Origin: Acidobacteriota bacterium
Lineage (GTDB): Bacteria > Acidobacteriota > Terriglobia > Acidoferrales > UBA7541
Assembly: GCA_019239815.1 (NCBI GenBank)
Contig: JAFAZL010000763.1
Coordinates: 1-8,590 of the forward strand
Reading direction: 5' to 3'
DNA length: 8,590 bases
The stretch's first letter is position 1. Every line of letters begins with the position of its first letter. The notes below the pieces were generated by a model, which did no database searches, was not told the origin of the DNA, and saw only the letters and a program-made list of their open reading frames with translations. Position numbers and translations under genes: made by a program. This document shows, in pieces, positions 1 to 6,196 of this stretch.

Positions 1-1809
1 GATGCGATTCATGATCGGCGATTCCTGGCGGTCACAGCATTTGGCCGGCTAAAGCCCGGCACACAGGTGGCGGAAGCCGAAGCGTCGTTGAAAACAATCG
101 CTTCGCGCTTGGAAACGGAGTTTCCGAAAGAGAATTCCGGCCGGAGCGTTGCATTGTCTTCGCTGGCCGAGGCAGCTGTCGGCATCAACCAGCACGATCA
201 GTTCACGCTCGCTGGCATGATGATGATGGGAGCGGTCGGCTTGGTGTTGCTGATTGCATGCGCGAATCTGGCCAACTTGCTGTTGGCGCAAGCGGCCACG
301 CGCGACAAAGAGATGACCGTGCGCGCCGCGTTAGGGGCGGGTCGCGGACGAATCTTGCGCCAACTACTGACCGAGAGCACGCTGCTTTCGCTGGCGGGCG
401 CGGCGGTCGGCCTGCTCATTGCGTACTGGGGACGCAACATTCTCTGGTCCTATCGGCCGGCTTTCATCGAGACCAACGACGTCGATCTCGCGCTCGATTC
501 GCACGTTCTATTGTTCACGCTGGGCATCGCGCTCGTTACTGGAGCCCTCTTCGGCGCTGCGCCGGCGTGGAAAGCGTCTTCACCCGATCTTGCCGACACT
601 CTGAAAGCAGGCGGACGCGGCAACTCCGTCGGATGGCGCAGCAATCCGATTCGCAGCTTGCTGATCGTCGTCGAAACGGCGATGGCTTTGGTTGCGCTGG
701 TCGGCGCCGGGCTCTTCGTTCGCAGCCAAATCAACGCGCAAAAAATCAATCCGGGGTTCGAAGCCGAAAAACTCTTCGTGATGGCGTTCAACGTCGGTGC
801 GCTGCATTACCAGGAAGGCTCGGCGCAACAGTTTTATCGTGCGGCCGTCGAGCGAGCGGCATCGGTTCCGGGCATTGCGGGCGCTGCGATCGCTTCCAAC
901 TTCCCTGTGGGCGGCGGATTTTCGCGCACCGTTTTTCCTGAAGGCCAGGACGAAGCCTCGGGCTTCCGCGGCACGCTGACGATGACCAACAGCGTCACGC
1001 CAACATTTTTCGACACTCTCCGCATTCCCATCCAGGCAGGACGCGTCTTCAACGACAACGATCGCAAAGAAACGCGCAACGTCGCCGTGATCAACGAAGC
1101 GATGGCGAAACATTTCTGGCCGAATGAATCGGCGCTCGGCAAACGCTTCCACTTTTTTGGCGACATGGGAATGCGAGAAGTCGTCGGCATCGTCAGCGAC
1201 GTCGTGGTTATTCAAGTCGGCGAAGATCCGCAGCCGATGGCGTACCTGCCGATGACACAGGAATACGCGCCGGTTGCGACGCTTCAAGTTCGCACGACGG
1301 GCGATCCGCAAGCGTCGATTTCGGCGGTGCGCAGCGCCGTGCAGCAACTAGATTCCAATCTCGCGATTACCAACGTGCAGACGATCCGCCAAATCATGAG
1401 CGACGCGCTGTGGGCCCCTCGAATGGGTGCGGCGTTGCTGACTCTCTTCGGCGGACTCGCGCTGATTCTCGCGGCGGTCGGAGTGTATGGCGTGCTGTCG
1501 TATTCGGTGAGTCAGCAACGACACGAAATCGGGATTCGCCGCGCGCTCGGCGCACAGGAGGGCGACGTGCTGCGGCTCGTCGCGGGTCAGGGCATGCGGC
1601 TCGCCGTTGTAGGGCTCGTCGTCGGCCTGGGCGTCGCTGCACTGTTCGCGCGATTGTTGGTGAGCCTGCTCTTCGGAGTCAGCGCCATCGACCCATGGAC
1701 ATTTATCGGCGTGACGCTCGTGCTGCTCGCGGTGGCCTTGATTGCCTGCTACATTCCCGCGCGCCGCGCACTCACCGTCGACCCGTTGATCGCGCTGCGC
1801 TACGACTAA
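1..1809 (+). CDS. ADOP-type duplicated FtsX/MacB ABC transporter permease (5' end missing)
   Basis: Inner-membrane permease of the MacB/FtsX type, in the duplicated form called acidobacterial duplicated orphan permease. The frame is open from base 1 and reads into a MacB periplasmic-core motif ([15 protein letters not shown], residues 6-20 of the 602 in the window), so the GTG at 67 is internal and the true start lies upstream. Order seen: end of the first periplasmic domain; first FtsX unit (hydrophobic segments near 68-96, 125-143 and 168-190) with [15 protein letters not shown]; a helix near 218-238; second periplasmic domain (about 240-450); second FtsX unit with the matching [14 protein letters not shown] and three more helices; terminal [17 protein letters not shown]. 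Two copies of the motif show the internal duplication. Such permeases usually lack a linked ATPase gene; none is visible here. The substrate is unknown. The family call is firm, the transport role is inferred. Confidence 0.95.
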   Translation, partial: DAIHDRRFLAVTAFGRLKPGTQVAEAEASLKTIASRLETEFPKENSGRSVALSSLAEAAVGINQHDQFTLAGMMMMGAVGLVLLIACANLANLLLAQAATRDKEMTVRAALGAGRGRILRQLLTESTLLSLAGAAVGLLIAYWGRNILWSYRPAFIETNDVDLALDSHVLLFTLGIALVTGALFGAAPAWKASSPDLADTLKAGGRGNSVGWRSNPIRSLLIVVETAMALVALVGAGLFVRSQINAQKINPGFEAEKLFVMAFNVGALHYQEGSAQQFYRAAVERAASVPGIAGAAIASNFPVGGGFSRTVFPEGQDEASGFRGTLTMTNSVTPTFFDTLRIPIQAGRVFNDNDRKETRNVAVINEAMAKHFWPNESALGKRFHFFGDMGMREVVGIVSDVVVIQVGEDPQPMAYLPMTQEYAPVATLQVRTTGDPQASISAVRSAVQQLDSNLAITNVQTIRQIMSDALWAPRMGAALLTLFGGLALILAAVGVYGVLSYSVSQQRHEIGIRRALGAQEGDVLRLVAGQGMRLAVVGLVVGLGVAALFARLLVSLLFGVSAIDPWTFIGVTLVLLAVALIACYIPARRALTVDPLIALRYD

Positions 1810-1814
1810 CCGAT

Positions 1815-1849
1815 CGGAACTTTCGACTTTCAACTGTCGACTGTTAACT
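1815..1849. repeat. Five degenerate tandem 7-bp repeats
   Basis: Five successive 7-mers fill the gap between two convergent genes: CGGAACT, TTCGACT, TTCAACT, GTCGACT, GTTAACT. The last four fit KTYRACT and all five end in ACT. It starts 6 bases after the permease stop and ends 4 bases before the stop of the opposite-strand gene. No hairpin plus T-run terminator is visible in it. Function unknown. Confidence 0.75.
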
Positions 1850-1853
1850 CTTT

Positions 1854-2123
1854 TCAATCCGCGATGTGCAGTTTTCCGTCCTGTGCTTGCGTCTCCCACT
1901 CGACGCGCAAGACCCAGTCATAATGCATATTCTCCGCCTTGAGATACGCCTCAAGCGCCTCGCGCGATGGCGCACTGAACTCGACGACCATCTTCCCTTC
2001 CAACATGTTCACCAAAATCCGGCTGGCGCGTATTGCGTCGCTTGTTTGAAGCTTCTTCGCCAAGCCTTCTGCGCCTTGCCGCGTCAGGCACGACAAGGTG
2101 TGCTGCGTTAAATAACGCGCCAT
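1854..2123 (-). CDS. Small hypothetical protein, 89 aa
   Basis: Soluble 89-residue protein with no signal peptide or membrane segment. I do not recognise a named family with confidence. The sequence looks like a compact alpha/beta fold: an N-terminal helix region (TLSCLTRQGAEGLAKKL, 9-25), a strand-rich middle (SRILVNMLEGKMVVEF, 34-49), a second helix (SREALEAYLKAENM, 53-66) and a distinctive HYDWVLRVEW (67-76). The strand-helix-strand spacing resembles ferredoxin-like stress-response or DUF4242-type small proteins, but that is only a shape comparison. ATG start is supported by GGGAG at 2129-2133, 5 bases upstream. It lies 42 bases after the AHSA1-type gene on the same strand, so it is probably the last gene of the ArsR-led operon. 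A coding gene is likely because of the ribosome site, operon position and protein-like composition. Confidence 0.8.
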   Translation of the reverse strand: MARYLTQHTLSCLTRQGAEGLAKKLQTSDAIRASRILVNMLEGKMVVEFSAPSREALEAYLKAENMHYDWVLRVEWETQAQDGKLHIAD

Positions 2124-2165
2124 TTCAACTCCCGCACGGCGATCCTAAAACCGTCACGCACATCA

Positions 2166-2597
2166 TTATTTCACAGCACTTTTGCGCTTTGTGACCGACT
2201 GATCCAACATGCTCAACACCCAATCCCAGCCTTCTTTGTGCTTGCGACCCGCTTCGTCGTCGGGCACGCCGGAGTGCCGCAGCGTGACGAGCGTGCCGGC
2301 CCCCTGCCTGTCCAGCGTGAGTGTCACGACGGACTCGAGGCCCTTGGTCGATTCCGACATCCAGGTGTGTTCCACGACGTTGGGCCGATCAAGTTTTACG
2401 AAGCGTCCGTAGTGAGGCCACATCTTTGCTTCGTGCCCGACAGCCAAGTAGAACACTCCATCGACAGCCACATTCACAATCACTTTCGTCGCGCCAAACC
2501 AAGGCCCGCCTGGACTTTTGGGATCGATCCAAACGTCGTAGACCTCTTCCGGGCTCGCTGGAATCGTGCGCGTCACGGTGATTTCGGTCGTCTGCAT
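2166..2597 (-). CDS. SRPBCC / AHSA1-type (START-like fold) protein
   Basis: Cytoplasmic 143-residue protein of the SRPBCC superfamily, AHSA1-like branch (Activator of Hsp90 ATPase homologue 1 C-terminal-like). These are small helix-grip proteins with a hydrophobic cavity; bacterial members are mostly uncharacterised and most do not act on Hsp90. Visible hallmarks: ITVTRTIPASPEEVYDVWIDP (6-26) with the first strand and helix, FGATKVIVNVAVDGVFYLAV (34-53), a central GRFVKLDRPNVVEHTWMS (64-81), VVTLTLDRQGAGTLVTLRHSG (90-110), and a C-terminal helix with GWDWVLSMLDQSV (123-135). An in-frame extension up to 2723 exists, but ATG 2597 is chosen because AAGGAGA lies just upstream and the fold begins here. 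It follows the ArsR gene by 25 bases; ArsR plus AHSA1 is a common bacterial pairing. Ligand unknown. Confidence 0.93.
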   Translation of the reverse strand: MQTTEITVTRTIPASPEEVYDVWIDPKSPGGPWFGATKVIVNVAVDGVFYLAVGHEAKMWPHYGRFVKLDRPNVVEHTWMSESTKGLESVVTLTLDRQGAGTLVTLRHSGVPDDEAGRKHKEGWDWVLSMLDQSVTKRKSAVK

Positions 2598-2602
2598 TTT
2601 CG

Positions 2603-2609
2603 TCTCCTT
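2603..2609 (-). promoter_or_regulatory. Ribosome binding site of the AHSA1-type gene
   Basis: AAGGAGA on the minus strand, with the GGAG core 6 bases before ATG 2597. It decides the start against a longer in-frame opening that would overlap the ArsR gene by about 100 bases. Confidence 0.85.
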
Positions 2610-2622
2610 TTTATTTGTCAGA

Positions 2623-2970
2623 TCATTTGTCGGCGGCGCGTCGATCGACAAAGAATTGCTCCAAACGATCGAGGCGCGTGGTCCAGAACTCGCGATACTG
2701 CATGACCCACTCGGCAACTTCACGCAAAGGCTCGGCCTGGAGTCGCAATGTGTTTTCGCGCCCGCGCCGCTTGCGTCGCACCAGCCCCGCGCGCTCCAGG
2801 ATGCGCACGTGCTTGCAGAAACCGGTGAGAGACATCGGGAAATGCGCGGCTACATCCGAAATGCGTGCCGGCCCGCGCGCCAAACGGTCCACGATGGCGC
2901 GGCGCGTCGGATCGGCGATCGCCGCGAGGGCTCGATCGGTGCTTTGCACGCGCTGGGAATAGTGAACCAT
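2623..2970 (-). CDS. ArsR-family winged-helix repressor (SdpR-like, no metal site)
   Basis: DNA-binding transcriptional repressor of 115 residues, ArsR superfamily. Seen: ALAAIADPTRRAIVDRL (14-30), typical of this group's first helices; the helix-turn-helix region ARISDVAAHFPMSLTGFCKHVRILERAGLV (35-64); the wing RRKRRGRENTLRL (65-77); and a C-terminal dimerisation helix WTTRLDRLEQFF (96-107). The ELCVCDL-type cysteine metal site of ArsR/SmtB sensors is absent; the only cysteine (C52) sits in the recognition helix. The signal sensed is therefore unknown. Start: a GTG at 2979 is in frame, but it falls inside the -10 box, so ATG 2970 (MVHYS..., the usual N-terminus in this group) is preferred. 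No Shine-Dalgarno is seen; the predicted transcript begins at or next to the ATG. It leads an operon with the AHSA1-type gene and probably represses its own promoter through the palindrome over its start. Confidence 0.94.
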   Translation of the reverse strand: MVHYSQRVQSTDRALAAIADPTRRAIVDRLARGPARISDVAAHFPMSLTGFCKHVRILERAGLVRRKRRGRENTLRLQAEPLREVAEWVMQYREFWTTRLDRLEQFFVDRRAADK

Positions 2971-2982
2971 TCGGTTCACTAT
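2959..2982. promoter_or_regulatory. Probable ArsR operator: perfect palindrome over -10 box and start codon
   Basis: Inverted repeat with arms ATAGTGAACC (2959-2968) and GGTTCACTAT (2973-2982), a perfect 10-bp match around a 4-base centre (ATTC, 2969-2972). The right arm holds most of the -10 box; the left arm and centre hold the ATG and first codons of the ArsR gene. A dimeric winged-helix protein bound here would block RNA polymerase. That the operator belongs to the adjacent ArsR protein is inferred from its position and symmetry. Confidence 0.8.
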
Positions 2983-3006
2983 AATTCAAGACCTCATCTA
3001 TGTCAA
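2978..3006 (-). promoter_or_regulatory. Sigma70-type promoter of the ArsR operon
   Basis: On the minus strand: TTGACA (3001-3006), a 17-base spacer, then TATAGT (2978-2983). The -35 is a perfect match and the -10 matches five of six, with ideal spacing. A start about 7 bases past the -10 falls near 2971-2972, directly before ATG 2970, so the mRNA should be leaderless or have only one or two bases before the ATG. Confidence 0.85.
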
Positions 3007-3044
3007 TGGATGACGTCAATGCTCCGACTGCACGCAATGAAACT

Positions 3045-4073
3045 CTACTGGGGGAAGGCGATGACCTGATAGGCCTTGGTCACATTGGGAATCACGTCGT
3101 GCGGAAACGTCGGAGTGAATTTCGACGAATACTTGGCGATCAAGATCTTCGAGACTTGCGCCTGAGCCTGCTCGAGTGTCGCTCCGTCGGCATACGCTTT
3201 GCCAGTTTCCGTCATCAGGTCTGTGAAATATTGTTTCCACATTTCGAATTTTTCTTTACCGTGCATGACGTCGCCGTGGCCGCCAAGAACCTGATCGAAA
3301 TCGAGTTTCTCGGCCTTGTCGAGTGTCGCGATCCAGTCATACGGATAGCTGTCGCCCATGAACGGCGTCCATCCGTGCAATGCGTCGCCCGTGATCAGAA
3401 TTTTTTCTTTGGGCAAATAAACGAACACGTCGCCATTGGTGTGCGCGTTGCCAAGCCAGAACATCTCCACCGTGCGCGACCTGCGATGGAGGATCAAGCT
3501 GTGATCAAAGGTTAGAGTCGGCAACGTGACTTGCATCGATTTCAGTTCCGAAAAATAATCCTGTGCCTGCGCAAGATTGCCGGTCAGCTGTTCCTTTTGC
3601 TTCGGATCGGTTGTCGCGGCTAAATCGGATTTCAGCTTTTCGATCTCAGCCGGCATCGTCGTAATTTCGTGCTTCACGCGCGGAATCGCGCACTGCTCGA
3701 TGTTCAGCCGCGTCGCCTCCGACGAAATGATTTCGACGCCCGCGGGCCACGAACTCGGATACGCCTGATTCCCTTGATAGTGGTCCCAGTGAAAATGCGT
3801 GTTCACCACGTATTTCACCGGCTTGTCGGTGAGCTTCTTCACCTGCTCGATCAGGGCGCGCGCCGCCGACGGCTTCGAATGCGTATCGACGACCAGCACG
3901 CTGTCGTCGAACAAAATAATCGCCGCATTGCAATTCACCTTGTAGGCCGGCTTGGAAATCGCCGCCCACACGCCGTCGGCCATAGGCTTGATCTCAAATA
4001 AATCATCGGCGGCATTTGTGGAAACGACAGCGGCAAAAAAGAAGAACAGTGCGAGGCAAAGTATGCGCTTCAT
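3045..4073 (-). CDS. Secreted metallo-beta-lactamase-fold hydrolase
   Basis: Zinc-type hydrolase of the metallo-beta-lactamase superfamily, 342 residues. An N-terminal signal peptide is clear: MKR, a run of Leu/Phe/Ala, then a likely cut after TNA (residue 21), so it should act outside the cytoplasm. The metal site is complete: H93-x-H95-x-D97-H98 (THFHWDH), H211 (GNAHTNGD), D230 (ITGDALHG) and H266 (GGHGD). Between H98 and H211 lies a charged, probably helical stretch (about 139-180). The first strands, including LFDDSVLVVDTHSKP (54-68), are standard for the fold. Substrate cannot be told: lactamase, lactonase, esterase or glyoxalase-like activity are all possible, and antibiotic resistance should not be assumed. 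ATG 4073 is preferred over upstream in-frame starts because it begins the signal peptide; AGGT at 4080-4083 is a modest ribosome site. The gene stops 38 bases before the -35 of the ArsR operon. Confidence 0.92.
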   Translation of the reverse strand: MKRILCLALFFFFAAVVSTNAADDLFEIKPMADGVWAAISKPAYKVNCNAAIILFDDSVLVVDTHSKPSAARALIEQVKKLTDKPVKYVVNTHFHWDHYQGNQAYPSSWPAGVEIISSEATRLNIEQCAIPRVKHEITTMPAEIEKLKSDLAATTDPKQKEQLTGNLAQAQDYFSELKSMQVTLPTLTFDHSLILHRRSRTVEMFWLGNAHTNGDVFVYLPKEKILITGDALHGWTPFMGDSYPYDWIATLDKAEKLDFDQVLGGHGDVMHGKEKFEMWKQYFTDLMTETGKAYADGATLEQAQAQVSKILIAKYSSKFTPTFPHDVIPNVTKAYQVIAFPQ

Positions 4074-4113
4074 GGCGGCACCTGGACGCAACGTGAGGTT
4101 GGATTGCGGGCGC

Positions 4114-4142
4114 AGGATAGTACAGCTATTACCGCTCGTAAA
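4114..4142 (-). promoter_or_regulatory. Possible promoter of the MBL-fold gene
   Basis: Minus-strand TTTACG (4137-4142), a 17-base spacer, and TATCCT (4114-4119); each box matches the sigma70 consensus at four of six positions. Position about 40 bases before ATG 4073 is suitable, but the match is weak. Confidence 0.3.
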
Positions 4143-4158
4143 GTGAGGCACTCTTCGC

Positions 4159-4201
4159 CAACCGTGGTGTCCAACAAGTAGTTGGTAATCCCGCACGGTT
4201 G
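4159..4201 (+). other. Nested stem-loop in the divergent intergenic region
   Basis: Outer arms CAACCGTG (4159-4166) and CACGGTTG (4194-4201) are perfect 8-bp complements enclosing a 5-bp hairpin CCAAC-AAGTA-GTTGG (4171-4185). It lies in the 227-base gap between the divergent MBL-fold and DUF4139 genes. No T-run follows, so it is not a simple terminator. It may be a structured 5' leader of the + strand gene or a protein site. Confidence 0.45.
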
Positions 4202-4284
4202 ATGCTCGCCCCACCATGAGGGACAACGCGGCCATGGTAACTTGCATCTTGATTTACCAGGTTGTACCCGTCCCGCAAGTGCTC

Positions 4285-4298
4285 GTTCAGGGGTGAAC
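4285..4298 (+). promoter_or_regulatory. Short hairpin containing the Shine-Dalgarno of the DUF4139 gene
   Basis: GTTCA (4285-4289) pairs with TGAAC (4294-4298) around a GGGG loop. The likely ribosome site AGGGGTGA (4289-4296) is contained in it, ending 4 bases before ATG 4301. The G-run remains in the loop, so any effect on translation may be mild. Confidence 0.4.
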
Positions 4299-4300
4299 CG

Positions 4301-6196
4301 ATGACACGAACTCTGGTAGCACTCTCCGTGTGTCTTCTCGTTTGCAGTTTCAGCCATTCACAAGATTCGGCGAAGCGATCCACAGCACCCAAGCCAGGTC
4401 CGACAACTCCAGCGCTAGGTGTTGGTGCCGCCGGCGAGGCAGCCACCGAGGCAGCGGAATCTTCATCTGCCGGCAAGCTCCCCGTTCGCCGAGTCGTGCT
4501 CTACAAGAACGGCGTTGGCTATTTCGAGCATCTCGGCCGAGTGCGCGGAAGCCAGGACGTCCACATCGACTTCACGTCGGCGCAGCTCAACGACGTGCTG
4601 AAGTCGCTCACCGTGCTCGACCTGAACGGCGGCCACATCACCGGGGTCGATTACAACTCCGAAGCACCGCTGGCTCGCCGGCTGGGAAAGCTGCGACTGG
4701 CGCTGGGCGAGCGCCCAAGCGTTGCGGAATTCCTGGACGCGCTGCGTGGCGCGCGGCTCGAGGTGCGCTCAGCGACAGGCCCGGCCGTCACTGGGAAATT
4801 GCTGAGCGTCGAACACAAGACGCGAAACTCCGCGAACTTCGCCATGCAAATGGAGGAAATCTCGCTCATCACCGACAGTGGCGAAGTTCGCTCGGTCGAA
4901 CTGAATCCATCGACGAGCGTGCGCATCATCGATCGCGATTTGCAGGGTGAAGTCGGAAAATATCTCGGATTGATCGCGTCTGCGCGCGAGCAGGACGTTC
5001 GCCGCATGACGGTTTCTACCGCCGGCACCGGCGAACGAAACCTCTACGTCAGCTACATCAGTGAAGTGCCCATCTGGAAGACGACCTATCGCATTGTGCT
5101 GCCCTCCAAACCCGACAAGAAGCCGCTGCTGCAAGGCTGGGCGATTGTGGACAACACCGTCGGCGAAGATTGGAATGATGTTCAGTTGTCGCTGGTGGCG
5201 GGCGCGCCGCATTCGTTCATTCAGCAGCTTTCCGAACCCTACTACGGACGCCGCCCTGTCGTGCCTCTGCCGGAGAGCGTGGAACTCTCGCCGCAAACAC
5301 ACGGCGCAGCGATGACGAGCGGCAAAAACAGCATCGTCGGAACGGTGACCGATCCGAGCGGAGCGGTTGTCGCCAACGCGTCGGTCCGCTTGCTCAACGA
5401 CGCTCAGGTTCCGGTCGCCCAGACGGTGACCGACAGTGACGGAAATTACTCTTTCAACGGCCTCGGCACACAAGAGAGATACCACATAGAAATCAGGAAC
5501 CCCGGATTTCGAACTACAGTGATGGCTGCAAATCTTGGGCCCGGCGAGAATACGCTGAACACAACTCTGCCGGTAGGGTCGGTGTCGGAATCGGTCGAAG
5601 TTGAAGCAAGTTCGCCAGCGCTGAACACTACAAGCTCATCGATTCTGCCGTCGAGTTCGGTTGGCGGAAAGTTGGCGGTCGCGCGGCGTTCGCACGTCAA
5701 TGGCGGCAGCAACGGACCAGTTTGGTTCAACACTGGAACCGGCTTGGGCGCGGGCGCACCACCTCCACCTATGCCCGGTTCCATCGGCGATTCGATATCG
5801 GCCATGACAGCCGCCGCGAACGGACAGGACCTCGGCGATCTCTTCGAATACAAGCTCAAAGATCGCGTCACGCTGAAGAAAAATCAGTCCGCGCTCGTCC
5901 CGATCGCACAAACCGAAATCGAAGCTGAAAAAATCTCGTTGTGGTCGGGAATGAAGGGCTCGGGTCGTCCTTTGCGCGGGCTGTGGCTGAAGAACACGAC
6001 TTCACTCACGCTCGACGGTGGCAGCTTCAGCGTTCTCGAAAGTGAAGTATTCGCCGGCGAAGGCCTAACCGACCCAATCAAGCCCGGCGAACGCCGCATC
6101 GTCTCGTACGCAACCGACCTCGGCTTGATGGTCGAAGCCGCGGGCAACAATCAGCCGCAGCATGTGCAGCGCGTCAAGATTTCCAAGGCGTTATGA
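4301..6196 (+). CDS. DUF4139 (MuiA-like) exported protein with inserted carboxypeptidase-regulatory-like domain, N-terminal part of a split gene
   Basis: Exported protein, 631 residues as read, of the DUF4139 / mucoidy-inhibitor-MuiA type; biochemical role unknown. Order: Sec signal peptide (1-20, MTRTLVALSV... ending SHS); low-complexity Ala/Pro/Ser linker (21-60); N-terminal beta domain starting RRVVLYKNGVGYFEH (63-77); DUF4139 start YVSYISEVPIWKTTYRIVL (249-267) and QGWAIVDNTVGEDWNDVQLSLVAG (278-301); an inserted carboxypeptidase-regulatory-like beta domain (about 344-425, IVGTVTDPSGAVVANASVRL) with the linker VGSVSESVEVEASSPALNT (425-443); a Ser/Gly/Pro-rich stretch with PPPPMPG (487-493); then DUF4139 resumes at DLFEYKL (513-519). 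It stops at TGA 6194 in the middle of DUF4139. Inserting one G in the GG at 6187-6188 would join it to the next frame as ...KGVMTQT..., giving about 835 residues. ATG 4301 is chosen for the signal peptide; an in-frame TTG at 4262 has no support. Confidence 0.9.
   Translation: MTRTLVALSVCLLVCSFSHSQDSAKRSTAPKPGPTTPALGVGAAGEAATEAAESSSAGKLPVRRVVLYKNGVGYFEHLGRVRGSQDVHIDFTSAQLNDVLKSLTVLDLNGGHITGVDYNSEAPLARRLGKLRLALGERPSVAEFLDALRGARLEVRSATGPAVTGKLLSVEHKTRNSANFAMQMEEISLITDSGEVRSVELNPSTSVRIIDRDLQGEVGKYLGLIASAREQDVRRMTVSTAGTGERNLYVSYISEVPIWKTTYRIVLPSKPDKKPLLQGWAIVDNTVGEDWNDVQLSLVAGAPHSFIQQLSEPYYGRRPVVPLPESVELSPQTHGAAMTSGKNSIVGTVTDPSGAVVANASVRLLNDAQVPVAQTVTDSDGNYSFNGLGTQERYHIEIRNPGFRTTVMAANLGPGENTLNTTLPVGSVSESVEVEASSPALNTTSSSILPSSSVGGKLAVARRSHVNGGSNGPVWFNTGTGLGAGAPPPPMPGSIGDSISAMTAAANGQDLGDLFEYKLKDRVTLKKNQSALVPIAQTEIEAEKISLWSGMKGSGRPLRGLWLKNTTSLTLDGGSFSVLESEVFAGEGLTDPIKPGERRIVSYATDLGLMVEAAGNNQPQHVQRVKISKAL

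Noticed and set aside
580..1347. Long open frame on the minus strand inside the permease gene (also 258-941 + and 1348-1899 -)
   Set aside because: Arg/His-rich, low-sense composition, no ribosome site, fully inside the clear permease coding frame.
2598..2723. Longer N-terminus for the AHSA1-type protein
   Set aside because: Would overlap the ArsR gene; the extra residues look non-coding and a strong ribosome site sits right before ATG 2597.
2971..2979. GTG start at 2979 for the ArsR gene
   Set aside because: It lies within the predicted -10 box, so it would not be in the transcript; ATG 2970 matches the usual N-terminus.
4285..4299. Second copy of the ArsR operator upstream of the DUF4139 gene (shares GTGAACC)
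   Set aside because: Only one half-site matches and the half-sites point the other way (GTTCA-gap-TGAAC), so it is not the same palindrome.
4769..5485. 238-codon minus-strand frame inside the DUF4139 gene
   Set aside because: Antisense shadow with no recognisable domain; the + strand has a signal peptide and known domains.
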